A DNA stretch of 64,000 nucleotides from Bacteroidales bacterium UBA6445. Its GTDB lineage: Bacteria > Bacteroidota > Bacteroidia > Bacteroidales > UBA932. Position 1 is the first letter of the stretch. Each line of letters starts with the position of its first letter. The stretch is from contig DJOF01000021.1 in the NCBI GenBank assembly GCA_002439585.1, positions 159,326 through 223,325 of the forward strand. The letters are read 5' to 3'. Positions 24,019 to 31,614 of the stretch are shown here, in pieces. Made by a program: the position numbers and the translations under genes. A model generated the notes under the pieces. That model had not been told where the DNA came from. It did not search any database and worked only from the letters and a program-made list of their open reading frames with translations.

Positions 24019-25191
24019 GCCTTCTTCAAGATTGTCGAGAGCCTTCTCTAGTTCGGAAACTTCCAATACATAGGCTATCCTAATATGATTCTTGCCAAAG
24101 CCGGGGCTCTTGTAGAACGAAGCTGCCGGGGTAACCATCGTAGTACTTCCTTCTCTGCGGAAATCTGTGAGCATCCATCTTGCGAAGTCCTCGGCATTAT
24201 CCACTGGGATACTTGCAATTGTGTAGAATGCCCCCATTGGAAGAGGAGAAAATACATCCTCCATCTTGTTGAGCCTTTCGACCATATAATCCCTGCGTCG
24301 TATATATTCTTTCTTGACAGATTCAAAATAGCTGTCCGGCGTGTCGAGGGCACCGATAGCGGCAATCTGGCCGAATACAGGTGGACAAAGCCTTGCCTGG
24401 GCATATTTCATAGCAGCTGTCATCACGTCTTTGTTGTGCGAGACTATGCAGCCAACACGGCAGCCACACAGGTTATATCTCTTTGATACTGAATCAACAA
24501 GAATCACATTCTGGTCAAGATTAGGTATATTCATTGCCGAGAAATGAGGCTCGTCCGTGTAGCAGAATTCTCTGTATACCTCGTCGGATATAAGGAAAAG
24601 GTCGTGCTTTCTTGCCAAGTCACCGAGGGCAAGCATGTTCTCTTTCGTATAAAGAGTCCCAGTAGGATTGCCTGGATTGCTTATAAGGATGGCCTTGGTC
24701 CTGTCAGTGATGAGTTTCTCGAATTCGGACATGTCCGGAACTTTGAATCCTTGCCTTATATCTGTAGGAACTGCTTTGAGGACAATTCCATTCATATAAG
24801 CAAAAGTGTTGTAGTTGGTATAGAACGGTTCCATGACGATCACCTCGTCGCCCTCATTGCAGGTAATCTGAAGTGCAAGGTTCACGCTCTCGCTTCCAGC
24901 TACAGTTACAATCAGCTCGCTCATGTCTATGCTGATGCCGATCTTGCTGTAATATTTCTCCACAAGTCCCGTGCGAAGCTCTGCAAATCCGGCAGAATTG
25001 GTGTATGACACGTGGTCGAGAGTGTTGTTCCTAACGGCTGACAGTGCGCACTCCGGAGACTTTATATCCGGTTGTCCTACATTGAGATGATATACTTTGA
25101 CCCCCGCTGCTTTGGCTGCGTCTGAGAGTGGGACAAGCTTCCTAATAGCAGAAGCCGGCATTAGTCGTGACTTGTTGGAAATAACCGCCAT
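23992..25191 (-). CDS. PLP-dependent class I/II aminotransferase (aspartate aminotransferase family)
   Basis: The 399-aa fold-type I enzyme has VYHLNVGQPDIKSPE at the N-terminus, the SNPGNPTGTLY motif, ISDEVYREF, and the PLP-lysine region VDSVSKRYNLCGCRVGC. Members in Bacteroidota are annotated broadly as aspartate or aromatic aminotransferases; the amino donor cannot be told from sequence alone. A minus-strand TATCTTTG lies at 25232-25239. Its 3' end overlaps the esterase gene by 27 bp. Confidence 0.85.
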   Translation of the reverse strand: MAVISNKSRLMPASAIRKLVPLSDAAKAAGVKVYHLNVGQPDIKSPECALSAVRNNTLDHVSYTNSAGFAELRTGLVEKYYSKIGISIDMSELIVTVAGSESVNLALQITCNEGDEVIVMEPFYTNYNTFAYMNGIVLKAVPTDIRQGFKVPDMSEFEKLITDRTKAILISNPGNPTGTLYTKENMLALGDLARKHDLFLISDEVYREFCYTDEPHFSAMNIPNLDQNVILVDSVSKRYNLCGCRVGCIVSHNKDVMTAAMKYAQARLCPPVFGQIAAIGALDTPDSYFESVKKEYIRRRDYMVERLNKMEDVFSPLPMGAFYTIASIPVDNAEDFARWMLTDFRREGSTTMVTPAASFYKSPGFGKNHIRIAYVLEVSELEKALDNLEEGLRQYRSFH

Positions 25192-25231
25192 TACGTTTCG
25201 TTTTAATTAAAAAACAGATAAAATTTATTAG

Positions 25232-25239
25232 CAAAGATA
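25232..25239 (-). promoter_or_regulatory. -7 box of the aminotransferase gene
   Basis: TATCTTTG on the minus strand, 40 nt before the start codon, divergent from the glnN promoter. Confidence 0.45.
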
Positions 25240-25250
25240 GTGTTTTTTTT

Positions 25251-25258
25251 TACCTTTG
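25251..25258 (+). promoter_or_regulatory. -7 box of glnN
   Basis: TACCTTTG, 26 nt before the chosen ATG at 25285. It lies inside the longer reading frame that starts at 25240, which argues for the later start. Confidence 0.5.
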
Positions 25259-25284
25259 CGGACGTGCTTAACAAAATCAATTCT

Positions 25285-27459
25285 ATGTCAAATTTCAGAC
25301 AAAAAGCTATGGAGGAGGCTTCTCTCCATATCGCTGGGCGTTTCTTTGAAGAGAAAAGGCCTGTATCGGCGTTTTTTAGCGAGAATGTCTTCGATCTCGC
25401 AAAAATGCGTAAATACATGTCCCAGTCGGCCTACGAGGCTGTCCTGGCAGCGGTGAAGCTCGGCAAGAAGATCGAAAGACCTATTGCTAACGAGATCGCT
25501 TCTGCAATGAAGACTTGGGCTATAGAGAAAGGGGCAACCCACTACACCCATCTTTTTCAGCCTTTGACAGGCACCACAGCAGAGAAGCATGAGTCTTTTA
25601 TCACCGTCAAGGACGGGGAAGTGTTCGAGAGATTCAGTGGAGATGCCCTTGTCCAGCAGGAACCTGATGCATCGAGCTTTCCAAGCGGTGGACTTCGCAA
25701 TACATTCGAAGCACGGGGATACTCGGCTTGGGATCCCAACTCTCCTGTATTTATTTTGGACGAGACCTTGTGTATTCCTTCAGTCTTCGTTTCCTATACT
25801 GGTGAGGCTCTTGACATGAAAGTCCCTAACCTGCGCTCCATACAAGCTTTGAGCGCAGCGGCAACATCTGTAGTTAATCTGTTTGACAGGTCAGTAAAGT
25901 CAGTTACCGTAAATGTGGGTCTCGAACAGGAGTATTTCCTTGTTGACGAGGCCCTATATAATGCAAGGCCAGATCTGAAATTGTGTGACAGGACTGTGAT
26001 TGGTCATACATCTGCAAAGGATCAGCAGTTGTCAGATCACTATTTCGGAGCAATACCTTCAAGGGTAGAAGCTTTCATGAAAGATTTCGAGACTGAGGCA
26101 TACAAACTCGGCATACAGTTGCAGACACGACACAATGAAGTTGCTCCCAATCAGTTCGAGTGCGCACCTGTGTTCTGTGAGGCTACTAAGGCCATTGACC
26201 AGAATATGCTTCTTATGATACTTATGCCTAAGGTTGCCGAGAAGCACCACCTTAAAGTGATCTTCCATGAGAAGCCTTTTGACGGGGTCAATGGAAGTGG
26301 CAAGCACTGCAACTGGTCAATGCAGACAGACGGTGGGGTCAATCTCCTATCTCCCGGCAAAACACCTGTCAAGAACCTTCAGTTTCTTGCATTCTATTCC
26401 AGCATCGTGCGTGCCATCTATAAACACAATTTCCTGCTGATGACATCCGTGTGCTCTCTCAACAACTCATACAGGCTTGGTGGACATGAGGCACCTCCTG
26501 CAGTTATGTCCGTATTTTCAGGAACAGCTCTGTCGGGAATCTTCAAGCACATCATGAATATGACAGATCCGTCCGATGCTGAGGCCGGAAAAGCGTCCAT
26601 CCAGATGGTAAGTTCCATACCTGAGATAGAACAGGACAACACAGACCGCAACAGGACATCACCTTTCGCATTTACAGGTAACCGCTTCGAATTCAGGGCT
26701 GTAGGATCTTCAGCAAATGCAGCTTCTGCTACATATGTTCTCAATTCGATCGTGGCAGAAAGCCTTAATGACTTCAAGGCTGAAGCCGCTGCGCTTGAGG
26801 CGAAGGGAGAATCTCGCCAGAGTGCAGTCCTTACTGTAGTACGTAAGTTCTTAACAGAGTCTAAGAATATAATGTTCGAGGGGAACGGCTACAGCAAGGA
26901 ATGGGAAGAAGAGTCTGCAAAAAGAGGCTTGAAAGCTGTCAGGAATGTGCCTGAGGCTTACAGGGTCTTTATAAGCGATGAGACTGAATCGATGTTTGAG
27001 AAACTACACGTCCTTTCACAGGCTGAGTCTGAATCACGCTATGAAGTACTCAACGAAATCTATGTAAAGAAGCTTCAAATCGAGGCAAGACTACTTGGCG
27101 ATATCTGTCTGAACCATGTGATACCGGCCGCTGTAAGCTATCAGAATATTCTCGTCAAGAATATTCAAGGCTGTAATGATATCTTTGGTGACGAATACAA
27201 GACACTCTGCAAGGCCGATATAGATACGTACAGGAAAATTTCCGGCTATGTAAACGACATGTCAGCCAACGTGCATGTACTTGTAGAAGCTCGCAAGAAA
27301 GCCAATAAGGTTGAAGATATGTCAGAGAGGGCGTATCTCTATTCGACCGAAGTTAAGGATGCCATGGATAAGGTGCGCTACGATGCAGACCATCTTGAGA
27401 TGCTTGTAGATGATGAGCTGTGGCCGCTTCCTAAGTATCGCGAGCTACTTTTCTTCTAG
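25285..27459 (+). CDS. glnN: Glutamine synthetase type III
   Basis: GSIII makes glutamine from glutamate, ammonia and ATP and is the typical form in Bacteroidales. The 724-aa length is normal for GSIII. Motifs include VNVGLEQEYFLVD, QTRHNEVAPNQFECAPVF, FHEKPFDGVNGSGKHCNWSM and NRTSPFAFTGNRFEFRAVGSS. The ATG at 25285 (MSNFRQKAMEEA) is preferred over 25240 because of the promoter position. No adjacent nitrogen regulator is visible. Confidence 0.95.
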   Translation: MSNFRQKAMEEASLHIAGRFFEEKRPVSAFFSENVFDLAKMRKYMSQSAYEAVLAAVKLGKKIERPIANEIASAMKTWAIEKGATHYTHLFQPLTGTTAEKHESFITVKDGEVFERFSGDALVQQEPDASSFPSGGLRNTFEARGYSAWDPNSPVFILDETLCIPSVFVSYTGEALDMKVPNLRSIQALSAAATSVVNLFDRSVKSVTVNVGLEQEYFLVDEALYNARPDLKLCDRTVIGHTSAKDQQLSDHYFGAIPSRVEAFMKDFETEAYKLGIQLQTRHNEVAPNQFECAPVFCEATKAIDQNMLLMILMPKVAEKHHLKVIFHEKPFDGVNGSGKHCNWSMQTDGGVNLLSPGKTPVKNLQFLAFYSSIVRAIYKHNFLLMTSVCSLNNSYRLGGHEAPPAVMSVFSGTALSGIFKHIMNMTDPSDAEAGKASIQMVSSIPEIEQDNTDRNRTSPFAFTGNRFEFRAVGSSANAASATYVLNSIVAESLNDFKAEAAALEAKGESRQSAVLTVVRKFLTESKNIMFEGNGYSKEWEEESAKRGLKAVRNVPEAYRVFISDETESMFEKLHVLSQAESESRYEVLNEIYVKKLQIEARLLGDICLNHVIPAAVSYQNILVKNIQGCNDIFGDEYKTLCKADIDTYRKISGYVNDMSANVHVLVEARKKANKVEDMSERAYLYSTEVKDAMDKVRYDADHLEMLVDDELWPLPKYRELLFF

Positions 27460-27485
27460 ACAATAGTGCAGACGAGTACAAGTTT

Positions 27486-28271
27486 ATGTTCCAAGCCAGC
27501 ATAACACCTGAAGAGATAGAAGGCCTGAGACTTGCTGCGTTTAATGGTCTTATCACTGTGATAGACCATGACGGAAAGGAGATGGAGGAGGCGATAGATT
27601 ATCTTGGAAAGCAGAAGGTAATAGGGTTCGATACCGAATCCAGGCCTACTTTTTCTTCAGGGCAGCCTCATTACGGTGTGTCACTACTCCAGCTCTCAGG
27701 TGCAGAAAAGGCTTTCCTTTTCAGGATAAAGTTGCTTGGCATGGATGAACGGCTCTGTCGCATATTGTCAGATGACAAAATAATAAAAGTCGGTGCCGCT
27801 GTAGGCGATGATATACGTGGTCTTCAGCGGTATCGCAAATTTATTCCCGGTAATTTCGTGGATCTCCAGAAAATAGTATGGGAGTATGGCATACGTGACA
27901 AGAGCGTCAAGAAAATGTCTGCAATCATATTGGGATTCAGAATTTCAAAGACCCAGCAGCTTTCCAATTGGGAAGCAGAGACTCTTTCCGGTTCGCAGCA
28001 GTTGTATGCGGCTACCGATGCATGGGTATGCCGTGAAATGTACAGTATCCTGATGGATTCAGAGAAGAATCCTCTTATAGAAGAGAAACCGTCACCGGCC
28101 AAAGAGACTGTGCAGTGCGTAAAGTATTCAGACCCAATCATGGAAAGCCGGAAAAAGAGGCGCAGGATTTCCCCAAAAGAAGTTTCTGCAAGTAAAAGGC
28201 GCAGGATGCGCAGGCGCAGAAACAGGCGCAAGGGGAGAGAAGGAACAAGTGATGACAAGAGTATTTCTTAA
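27486..28271 (+). CDS. DEDD-family 3'-5' exonuclease with arginine-rich tail
   Basis: The 261-aa protein has an RNase D-like exonuclease domain (about 40-190). Exo I is GFDTES (the D-x-E pair), exo II is in KVGAAVGDDIRGL, and exo III is YAATDAWVCREMY. No HRDC domain follows; instead residues 222-253 are extremely basic (RKKRRRISPK, KRRRMRRRRNRRKGREG), suggesting RNA or ribosome binding. It is cytoplasmic. Its end overlaps the next methyltransferase gene by 20 nt, so a joint role in RNA metabolism is plausible but inferred. Confidence 0.82.
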   Translation: MFQASITPEEIEGLRLAAFNGLITVIDHDGKEMEEAIDYLGKQKVIGFDTESRPTFSSGQPHYGVSLLQLSGAEKAFLFRIKLLGMDERLCRILSDDKIIKVGAAVGDDIRGLQRYRKFIPGNFVDLQKIVWEYGIRDKSVKKMSAIILGFRISKTQQLSNWEAETLSGSQQLYAATDAWVCREMYSILMDSEKNPLIEEKPSPAKETVQCVKYSDPIMESRKKRRRISPKEVSASKRRRMRRRRNRRKGREGTSDDKSIS

Positions 28272-29445
28272 GAAAGGAAGGGAAAGTTCCCTCAGGCGAT
28301 TCCACCCGTGGGTGTTTTCAGGAGCAGTGGCTTCGGTTGCCGGCAAGCCTGCAGAAGGTGATGTTGTATCGGTATTTGGAAGTGATGGTGCTTTCTTGGG
28401 TGTCGGGCATTGGCAGATTGGCTCTATAGCCGTGCGTATCTTAAGTTTCGATGATGAGGCGATTGATGCCGGATTTTGGAATAGGAGGATTGGTGACGCG
28501 TATCGTCTTCGTCAGTCTGTTGGTCTGACAGAGAGTCCTATAACGAACTGCTACCGATTAGTGCACGGAGAGGGTGATAACTTGCCTGGACTTATTGTCG
28601 ACTACTACAACCGTGTCTGCGTCATGCAGGCTCATTCAGCCGGCATGTTCAGGGCAAAGAAACAGATTGCCGAAGCTCTTCTTAAAGTATATGGTGGTGA
28701 TCTTGACGCAATATACGACAAAAGTTCTGGGACAGCTCCATTCAAGGCCGGTCTCGAACTTGTCGACGGATACCTCTACAAGAGAGACGGTTTCAGTGCG
28801 GACGAGATCACTGTGAAAGAGAATTCCCACAGTTTCATAGTCAACTGGACAGAGGGGCAGAAGACTGGATTCTTCCTTGATCAGAGGGAGAACAGGGCAG
28901 CTGTAGAACGATATGCTAAGGGACGTAATGTGTTGAATCTCTTTTGCTATACTGGTGGGTTCTCAGTTTATGCTTTAGGTGGTGGAGCCGTGCATGTCGA
29001 CTCTGTTGACAGTTCTTCCAAGGCCATGGAACTTACTGGGCGTAACGTGGCACTTGGCAACTTTGCCGAAGGTTCACATACCGGAATCTGCACAGATGCC
29101 ATAGACTTCGTGAAGAATGTCCCTCAAGGCAAATATGACTTGATAATTGTGGATCCACCAGCTTTTGCCAAGCACAGAGGGGCTTTAGATAATGCTCTCA
29201 GGGCTTATCAGAGACTCAACGCTGCCGCTATCTCCAAGGTGGCTCCAGGTGGCTTTGTATTCACGTTCAGCTGTTCTCAAGTAGTAGACAAGGAGGCTTT
29301 TGCTCTTGCGGTTTTCTCTGGGGCTGCCCAGACAGGAAGAAAAGTAAGAATAATAGACAGGTTTAACCAGCCGGCTGATCATGCTGTAAATATATATCAT
29401 CCTGAAGGAGAATATCTTAAAGGTCTTTTGCTATATGTTGAATAG
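28252..29445 (+). CDS. rlmI: RlmI-like 23S rRNA (cytosine-C5) methyltransferase
   Basis: The 397-aa protein has an N-terminal PUA domain (VFLKKGRESSLRRFHPWVFSGAV). A Rossmann methyltransferase domain follows, with NLFCYTGGFSVYALGGGA (SAM site), IIVDPPAFAKH and the cysteine motif FTFSCSQVV. This matches RlmI, which methylates C1962 of 23S rRNA in E. coli. A GTG three bases earlier (28249) is also in frame; the ATG at 28252 is taken as the start. It overlaps the exonuclease gene by 20 nt. Confidence 0.87.
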   Translation: MTRVFLKKGRESSLRRFHPWVFSGAVASVAGKPAEGDVVSVFGSDGAFLGVGHWQIGSIAVRILSFDDEAIDAGFWNRRIGDAYRLRQSVGLTESPITNCYRLVHGEGDNLPGLIVDYYNRVCVMQAHSAGMFRAKKQIAEALLKVYGGDLDAIYDKSSGTAPFKAGLELVDGYLYKRDGFSADEITVKENSHSFIVNWTEGQKTGFFLDQRENRAAVERYAKGRNVLNLFCYTGGFSVYALGGGAVHVDSVDSSSKAMELTGRNVALGNFAEGSHTGICTDAIDFVKNVPQGKYDLIIVDPPAFAKHRGALDNALRAYQRLNAAAISKVAPGGFVFTFSCSQVVDKEAFALAVFSGAAQTGRKVRIIDRFNQPADHAVNIYHPEGEYLKGLLLYVE

Positions 29446-29515
29446 CGAGTTGCTAACTTGCCTGACGAGTAGGATATAGTATTGAATTCGGTTGCTCTTA
29501 TAGTTAAATATTATT

Positions 29516-29661
29516 GCCTTGGCATGATGAATCAACGGATTCTAACTGCCAAGGCGTTCTATTTAATTGTAAGCAGTAATGCTGATTATGCTTACAATCT
29601 ATAACGTTTGCAAAAAACGGTCTAAATCACGAACTGCATTCTAATAGAGTATGTAAACGTT
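29516..29661. other. Three consecutive hairpins in a 537-bp gene-free region
   Basis: Hairpin 1 pairs GCCTTGGC (29516-29523) with GCCAAGGC (29548-29555). Hairpin 2 pairs ATTGTAAGCA (29566-29575) perfectly with TGCTTACAAT (29589-29598) around 13 nt. Hairpin 3 pairs AACGTTT (29603-29609) with AAACGTT (29655-29661). Hairpin 1 or 2 could terminate rlmI mRNA, but neither is followed by a good T-tract. Between 29662 and 29794 I see only AT-rich sequence. Confidence 0.5.
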
Positions 29662-29794
29662 TTTATCATATAAGGCGATTCTGTAACTGAATCTTAACAA
29701 ATTTTTAGTTGCGTTTTAAATTGTTGTATTTTAGGTGTTTATGTGATAATTATAGGGAATTTATAGGTTGTGGGTAATAATTTTTTATAAAAAG

Positions 29795-29825
29795 TTTGTC
29801 TTTGATGCAAAAAGCCGTAACTTTG
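29795..29825 (+). promoter_or_regulatory. Consensus promoter of small RNA copy 1
   Basis: TTTG (29795-29798), a 19-nt spacer and TAACTTTG (29818-29825): a full match to the Bacteroidota primary sigma factor consensus. Confidence 0.85.
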
Positions 29826-29829
29826 TATC

Positions 29830-29976
29830 GGGTTGGAGATGAGATTCTCTCATATACAACCTGTTGGTTATTAGTTTTAGTGTTATTAATTATGTGGTTA
29901 GTGTGAGTTTTCCCGCGTGATGCGTCATTACTCAACGATTTAAAAAGGTCCTTATGCAAATAAGGCCTTTTTTTGT
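29830..29976 (+). ncRNA. Small non-coding RNA, copy 1 of a duplicated family
   Basis: A transcript of about 147 nt is bounded by a consensus promoter and an intrinsic terminator. It starts with a two-part hairpin (GGTTG 29831-29835 with CAACC 29857-29861; inner TGAGA/TCTCA 29840-29852). The core, 29863-29952, is identical at 89 of 90 positions to a second copy at 63531-63676 on the other strand. The core contains a GAGT/ACTC stem around CGC-GCG. The 5' stem and terminator stem differ between copies but still pair. There is no reading frame of note. I could not match it from memory to a named family; 6S RNA and the Bacteroidales-1 motif should be tested. Confidence 0.85.
29946..29974 (+). terminator. 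Intrinsic terminator of small RNA copy 1
   Basis: AGGTCCTTAT and ATAAGGCCT pair (one bulged T) around a GCAA loop and lead into seven T. It lies 8 nt before the end of the convergent maf gene and may serve both directions. Confidence 0.85.
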
Positions 29977-29982
29977 TATATA

Positions 29983-30567
29983 CTATATCACAATCTCCGT
30001 AAGTAACTCGTATAGCAGGTGAGTCGGGAGTCCCATGACAGTCCAAAATGATCCATCGATCTTTGTGATTCCGATAAGTCCTATCCATTCCTGGATCGCA
30101 TATGCTCCGGCCTTGTCGAATGGATGGTATTTATTGATGAAATATGATATTTCTCCTTCCGAGAGAGTCTTGAAAGTTACCGAAGCAGAGTCGGAAGCTG
30201 TGATTTTTCTGCTTTGTGTTCTAAGAGTTATGGCGGTAACAACGTGGTGTGTCTTTCCTGAGAGAAAAGAGAGCATCAGGTGTGCTTCTTCAGGTCCTGA
30301 CGGTTTGCCGAGTGGTCTTCCGTCACAGATAACCATTGTATCGGCTGTAAGGAGTATCTCGTCTTTCTCTAATGCCCTGTGAAAACCGTATGACTTGCCC
30401 TCTGACATTATTGCCGGTATAGTATCCGGGTTCATGTCTGGAGTACGACATTCGTTAAATCTGTTGTCTGTATCTATTGTAAATGGAAGGCCCATCTCCG
30501 TGAGCAGCTCTCGCCTTCGTGGGGAAGCACTTGATAGGATAAGTCTATGTCCGAGAAGAATATCCAT
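29983..30567 (-). CDS. maf: Maf-family nucleotide pyrophosphatase
   Basis: Maf proteins hydrolyse non-canonical or modified nucleoside triphosphates such as dTTP, UTP or m5UTP. The 194-aa protein has the signature LILSSASPRRRELLTEMG near the N-terminus. LLTADTMVICDGRPLGKP and FDKAGAYAIQEW with the catalytic acidic residues follow. It is the third gene of DUF3467-KdsC-like-maf; its ATG overlaps the upstream stop (TGATG). Confidence 0.92.
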   Translation of the reverse strand: MDILLGHRLILSSASPRRRELLTEMGLPFTIDTDNRFNECRTPDMNPDTIPAIMSEGKSYGFHRALEKDEILLTADTMVICDGRPLGKPSGPEEAHLMLSFLSGKTHHVVTAITLRTQSRKITASDSASVTFKTLSEGEISYFINKYHPFDKAGAYAIQEWIGLIGITKIDGSFWTVMGLPTHLLYELLTEIVI

Positions 30568-31106
30568 CAGAATTTTTGCTTGTAGTTTCCTACATCGAAA
30601 TTCCAGTTGCCCTGGAGTTTCATGATTTTCTCAATGACTTCGCGCACGCTTCCTTTCCCTCCGGGACGGGAAGATATAAGGTGGGATACAGCCTTGACTT
30701 CTTCGACTGCATCTGAGGGGCATGCCGCAACCCCACAGATTTCCAAAACAGGTATATCCGGAATATCATCCCCCATGTAAAGCACTTCATTGTGTTTGAG
30801 GTTGTATTTGGCGCAGAATGACTCGAAGTCTGCTATCTTGTCCCGAGACCCGAGATAGACATCATGCGGTCCGATACCACAGGTCTGGAATCTTGCTGTG
30901 ATGGAAGCGGATCGCCCTCCGGTTATGATAGCGCATGGATAGCCTTGCATCGTGGCCATTCTTATGGAAAACCCGTCTTTCGCATCGAATGTGCGGTACA
31001 ACTCTCCATGAAGGTCGCACAAGATACCCCCATCGGTAAAGACGCCATCAACATCGAAAGCAAAGGCCTTTACGAGGGTAAGGTCTGTCATTTCTCTCAT
31101 AATCAA
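30567..31106 (-). CDS. KdsC-like HAD-superfamily phosphatase
   Basis: The 179-aa protein is a C0-type HAD phosphatase: motif I FDVDGVFTDGG, motif II IITGGRS, the lysine region, and motif III YMGDDIPDIPVL. It resembles 3-deoxy-D-manno-octulosonate 8-phosphate phosphatase (KdsC), and a role in Kdo synthesis for LPS is likely, although related sugar phosphatases share these motifs. The ATG at 31106 overlaps the DUF3467 stop (ATGA). Two later in-frame ATGs (31100, 31091) are possible starts. Confidence 0.82.
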   Translation of the reverse strand: MIMREMTDLTLVKAFAFDVDGVFTDGGILCDLHGELYRTFDAKDGFSIRMATMQGYPCAIITGGRSASITARFQTCGIGPHDVYLGSRDKIADFESFCAKYNLKHNEVLYMGDDIPDIPVLEICGVAACPSDAVEEVKAVSHLISSRPGGKGSVREVIEKIMKLQGNWNFDVGNYKQKF

Positions 31107-31441
31107 GACTTTGTCCCGTTGCTGAAAGCTGCCAGATCTCCAAGGTTAAATGTCTTGTCATCCTGTCGGCTCTTTGGCTGTCCCATATCCACCGGTCCGT
31201 ATTCAGCTTCGTATTTTGCCATATTGTCTGTTAGGGCAGCAAGAAGCCTCTTGGCGTTTTCCGGAGTCATTATGATACGGTTGTTGACGCTTGCCTTAGG
31301 AAGACCGGGCATAACTGTGATGAAATCCATAAGGAACTCGCTGTGCGAATGGCTTATAAGCGCGAAATTAGAGTATGATCCGCAGGCAATCTCAGGCCTG
31401 ATCTCGATAGTGAGTTGATTCTGGTTCTTTTCGTTTTCCAT
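31103..31441 (-). CDS. DUF3467 family protein
   Basis: The 112-aa protein carries the DUF3467 pattern: YSNFALISHSHSEFLMDF, the strand VMPG, and the block NNRIIMTPENAKRLLAAL. The family is small, cytoplasmic and uncharacterised. The C-terminus is polar. It is the first gene of an operon with a KdsC-like phosphatase and maf, joined by ATGA and TGATG overlaps. A minus-strand TAATTTTG lies at 31503-31510. Confidence 0.82.
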   Translation of the reverse strand: MENEKNQNQLTIEIRPEIACGSYSNFALISHSHSEFLMDFITVMPGLPKASVNNRIIMTPENAKRLLAALTDNMAKYEAEYGPVDMGQPKSRQDDKTFNLGDLAAFSNGTKS

Positions 31442-31502
31442 GATAATGTGATTGTATTGAGTGGCTGCTTCAGAAACGCCTGCACAGCCGCACTATGACT
31501 TA

Positions 31503-31529
31503 CAAAATTACTAAAATTTGCTAACTTTG
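31503..31529. promoter_or_regulatory. Back-to-back -7 boxes for DUF3467 and valS
   Basis: The minus-strand TAATTTTG (31503-31510) serves the DUF3467 operon. The plus-strand TAACTTTG (31522-31529) serves valS, giving a leader of about 80 nt. Neither has a good TTTG element. Confidence 0.45.
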
Positions 31530-31533
31530 CATT

Positions 31534-31590
31534 TGAAGCTGTTTTGAATTTTTCATCAGATAATCTGAGTGGGAATAATTGCAGCTTTTT
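31534..31590 (+). repeat. Repeat-end fragment and hairpin in the valS leader
   Basis: GAAGCTGTTTTGAA at 31534-31547 matches the terminal sequence of repeat copies A and B. CAGATAATCTG and a later GCAGCTTTTT follow, so a short folded leader is possible. It starts right at the expected transcription start. Confidence 0.4.
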
Positions 31591-31614
31591 AATTTGTAAT
31601 CAAGACAACAGAAT

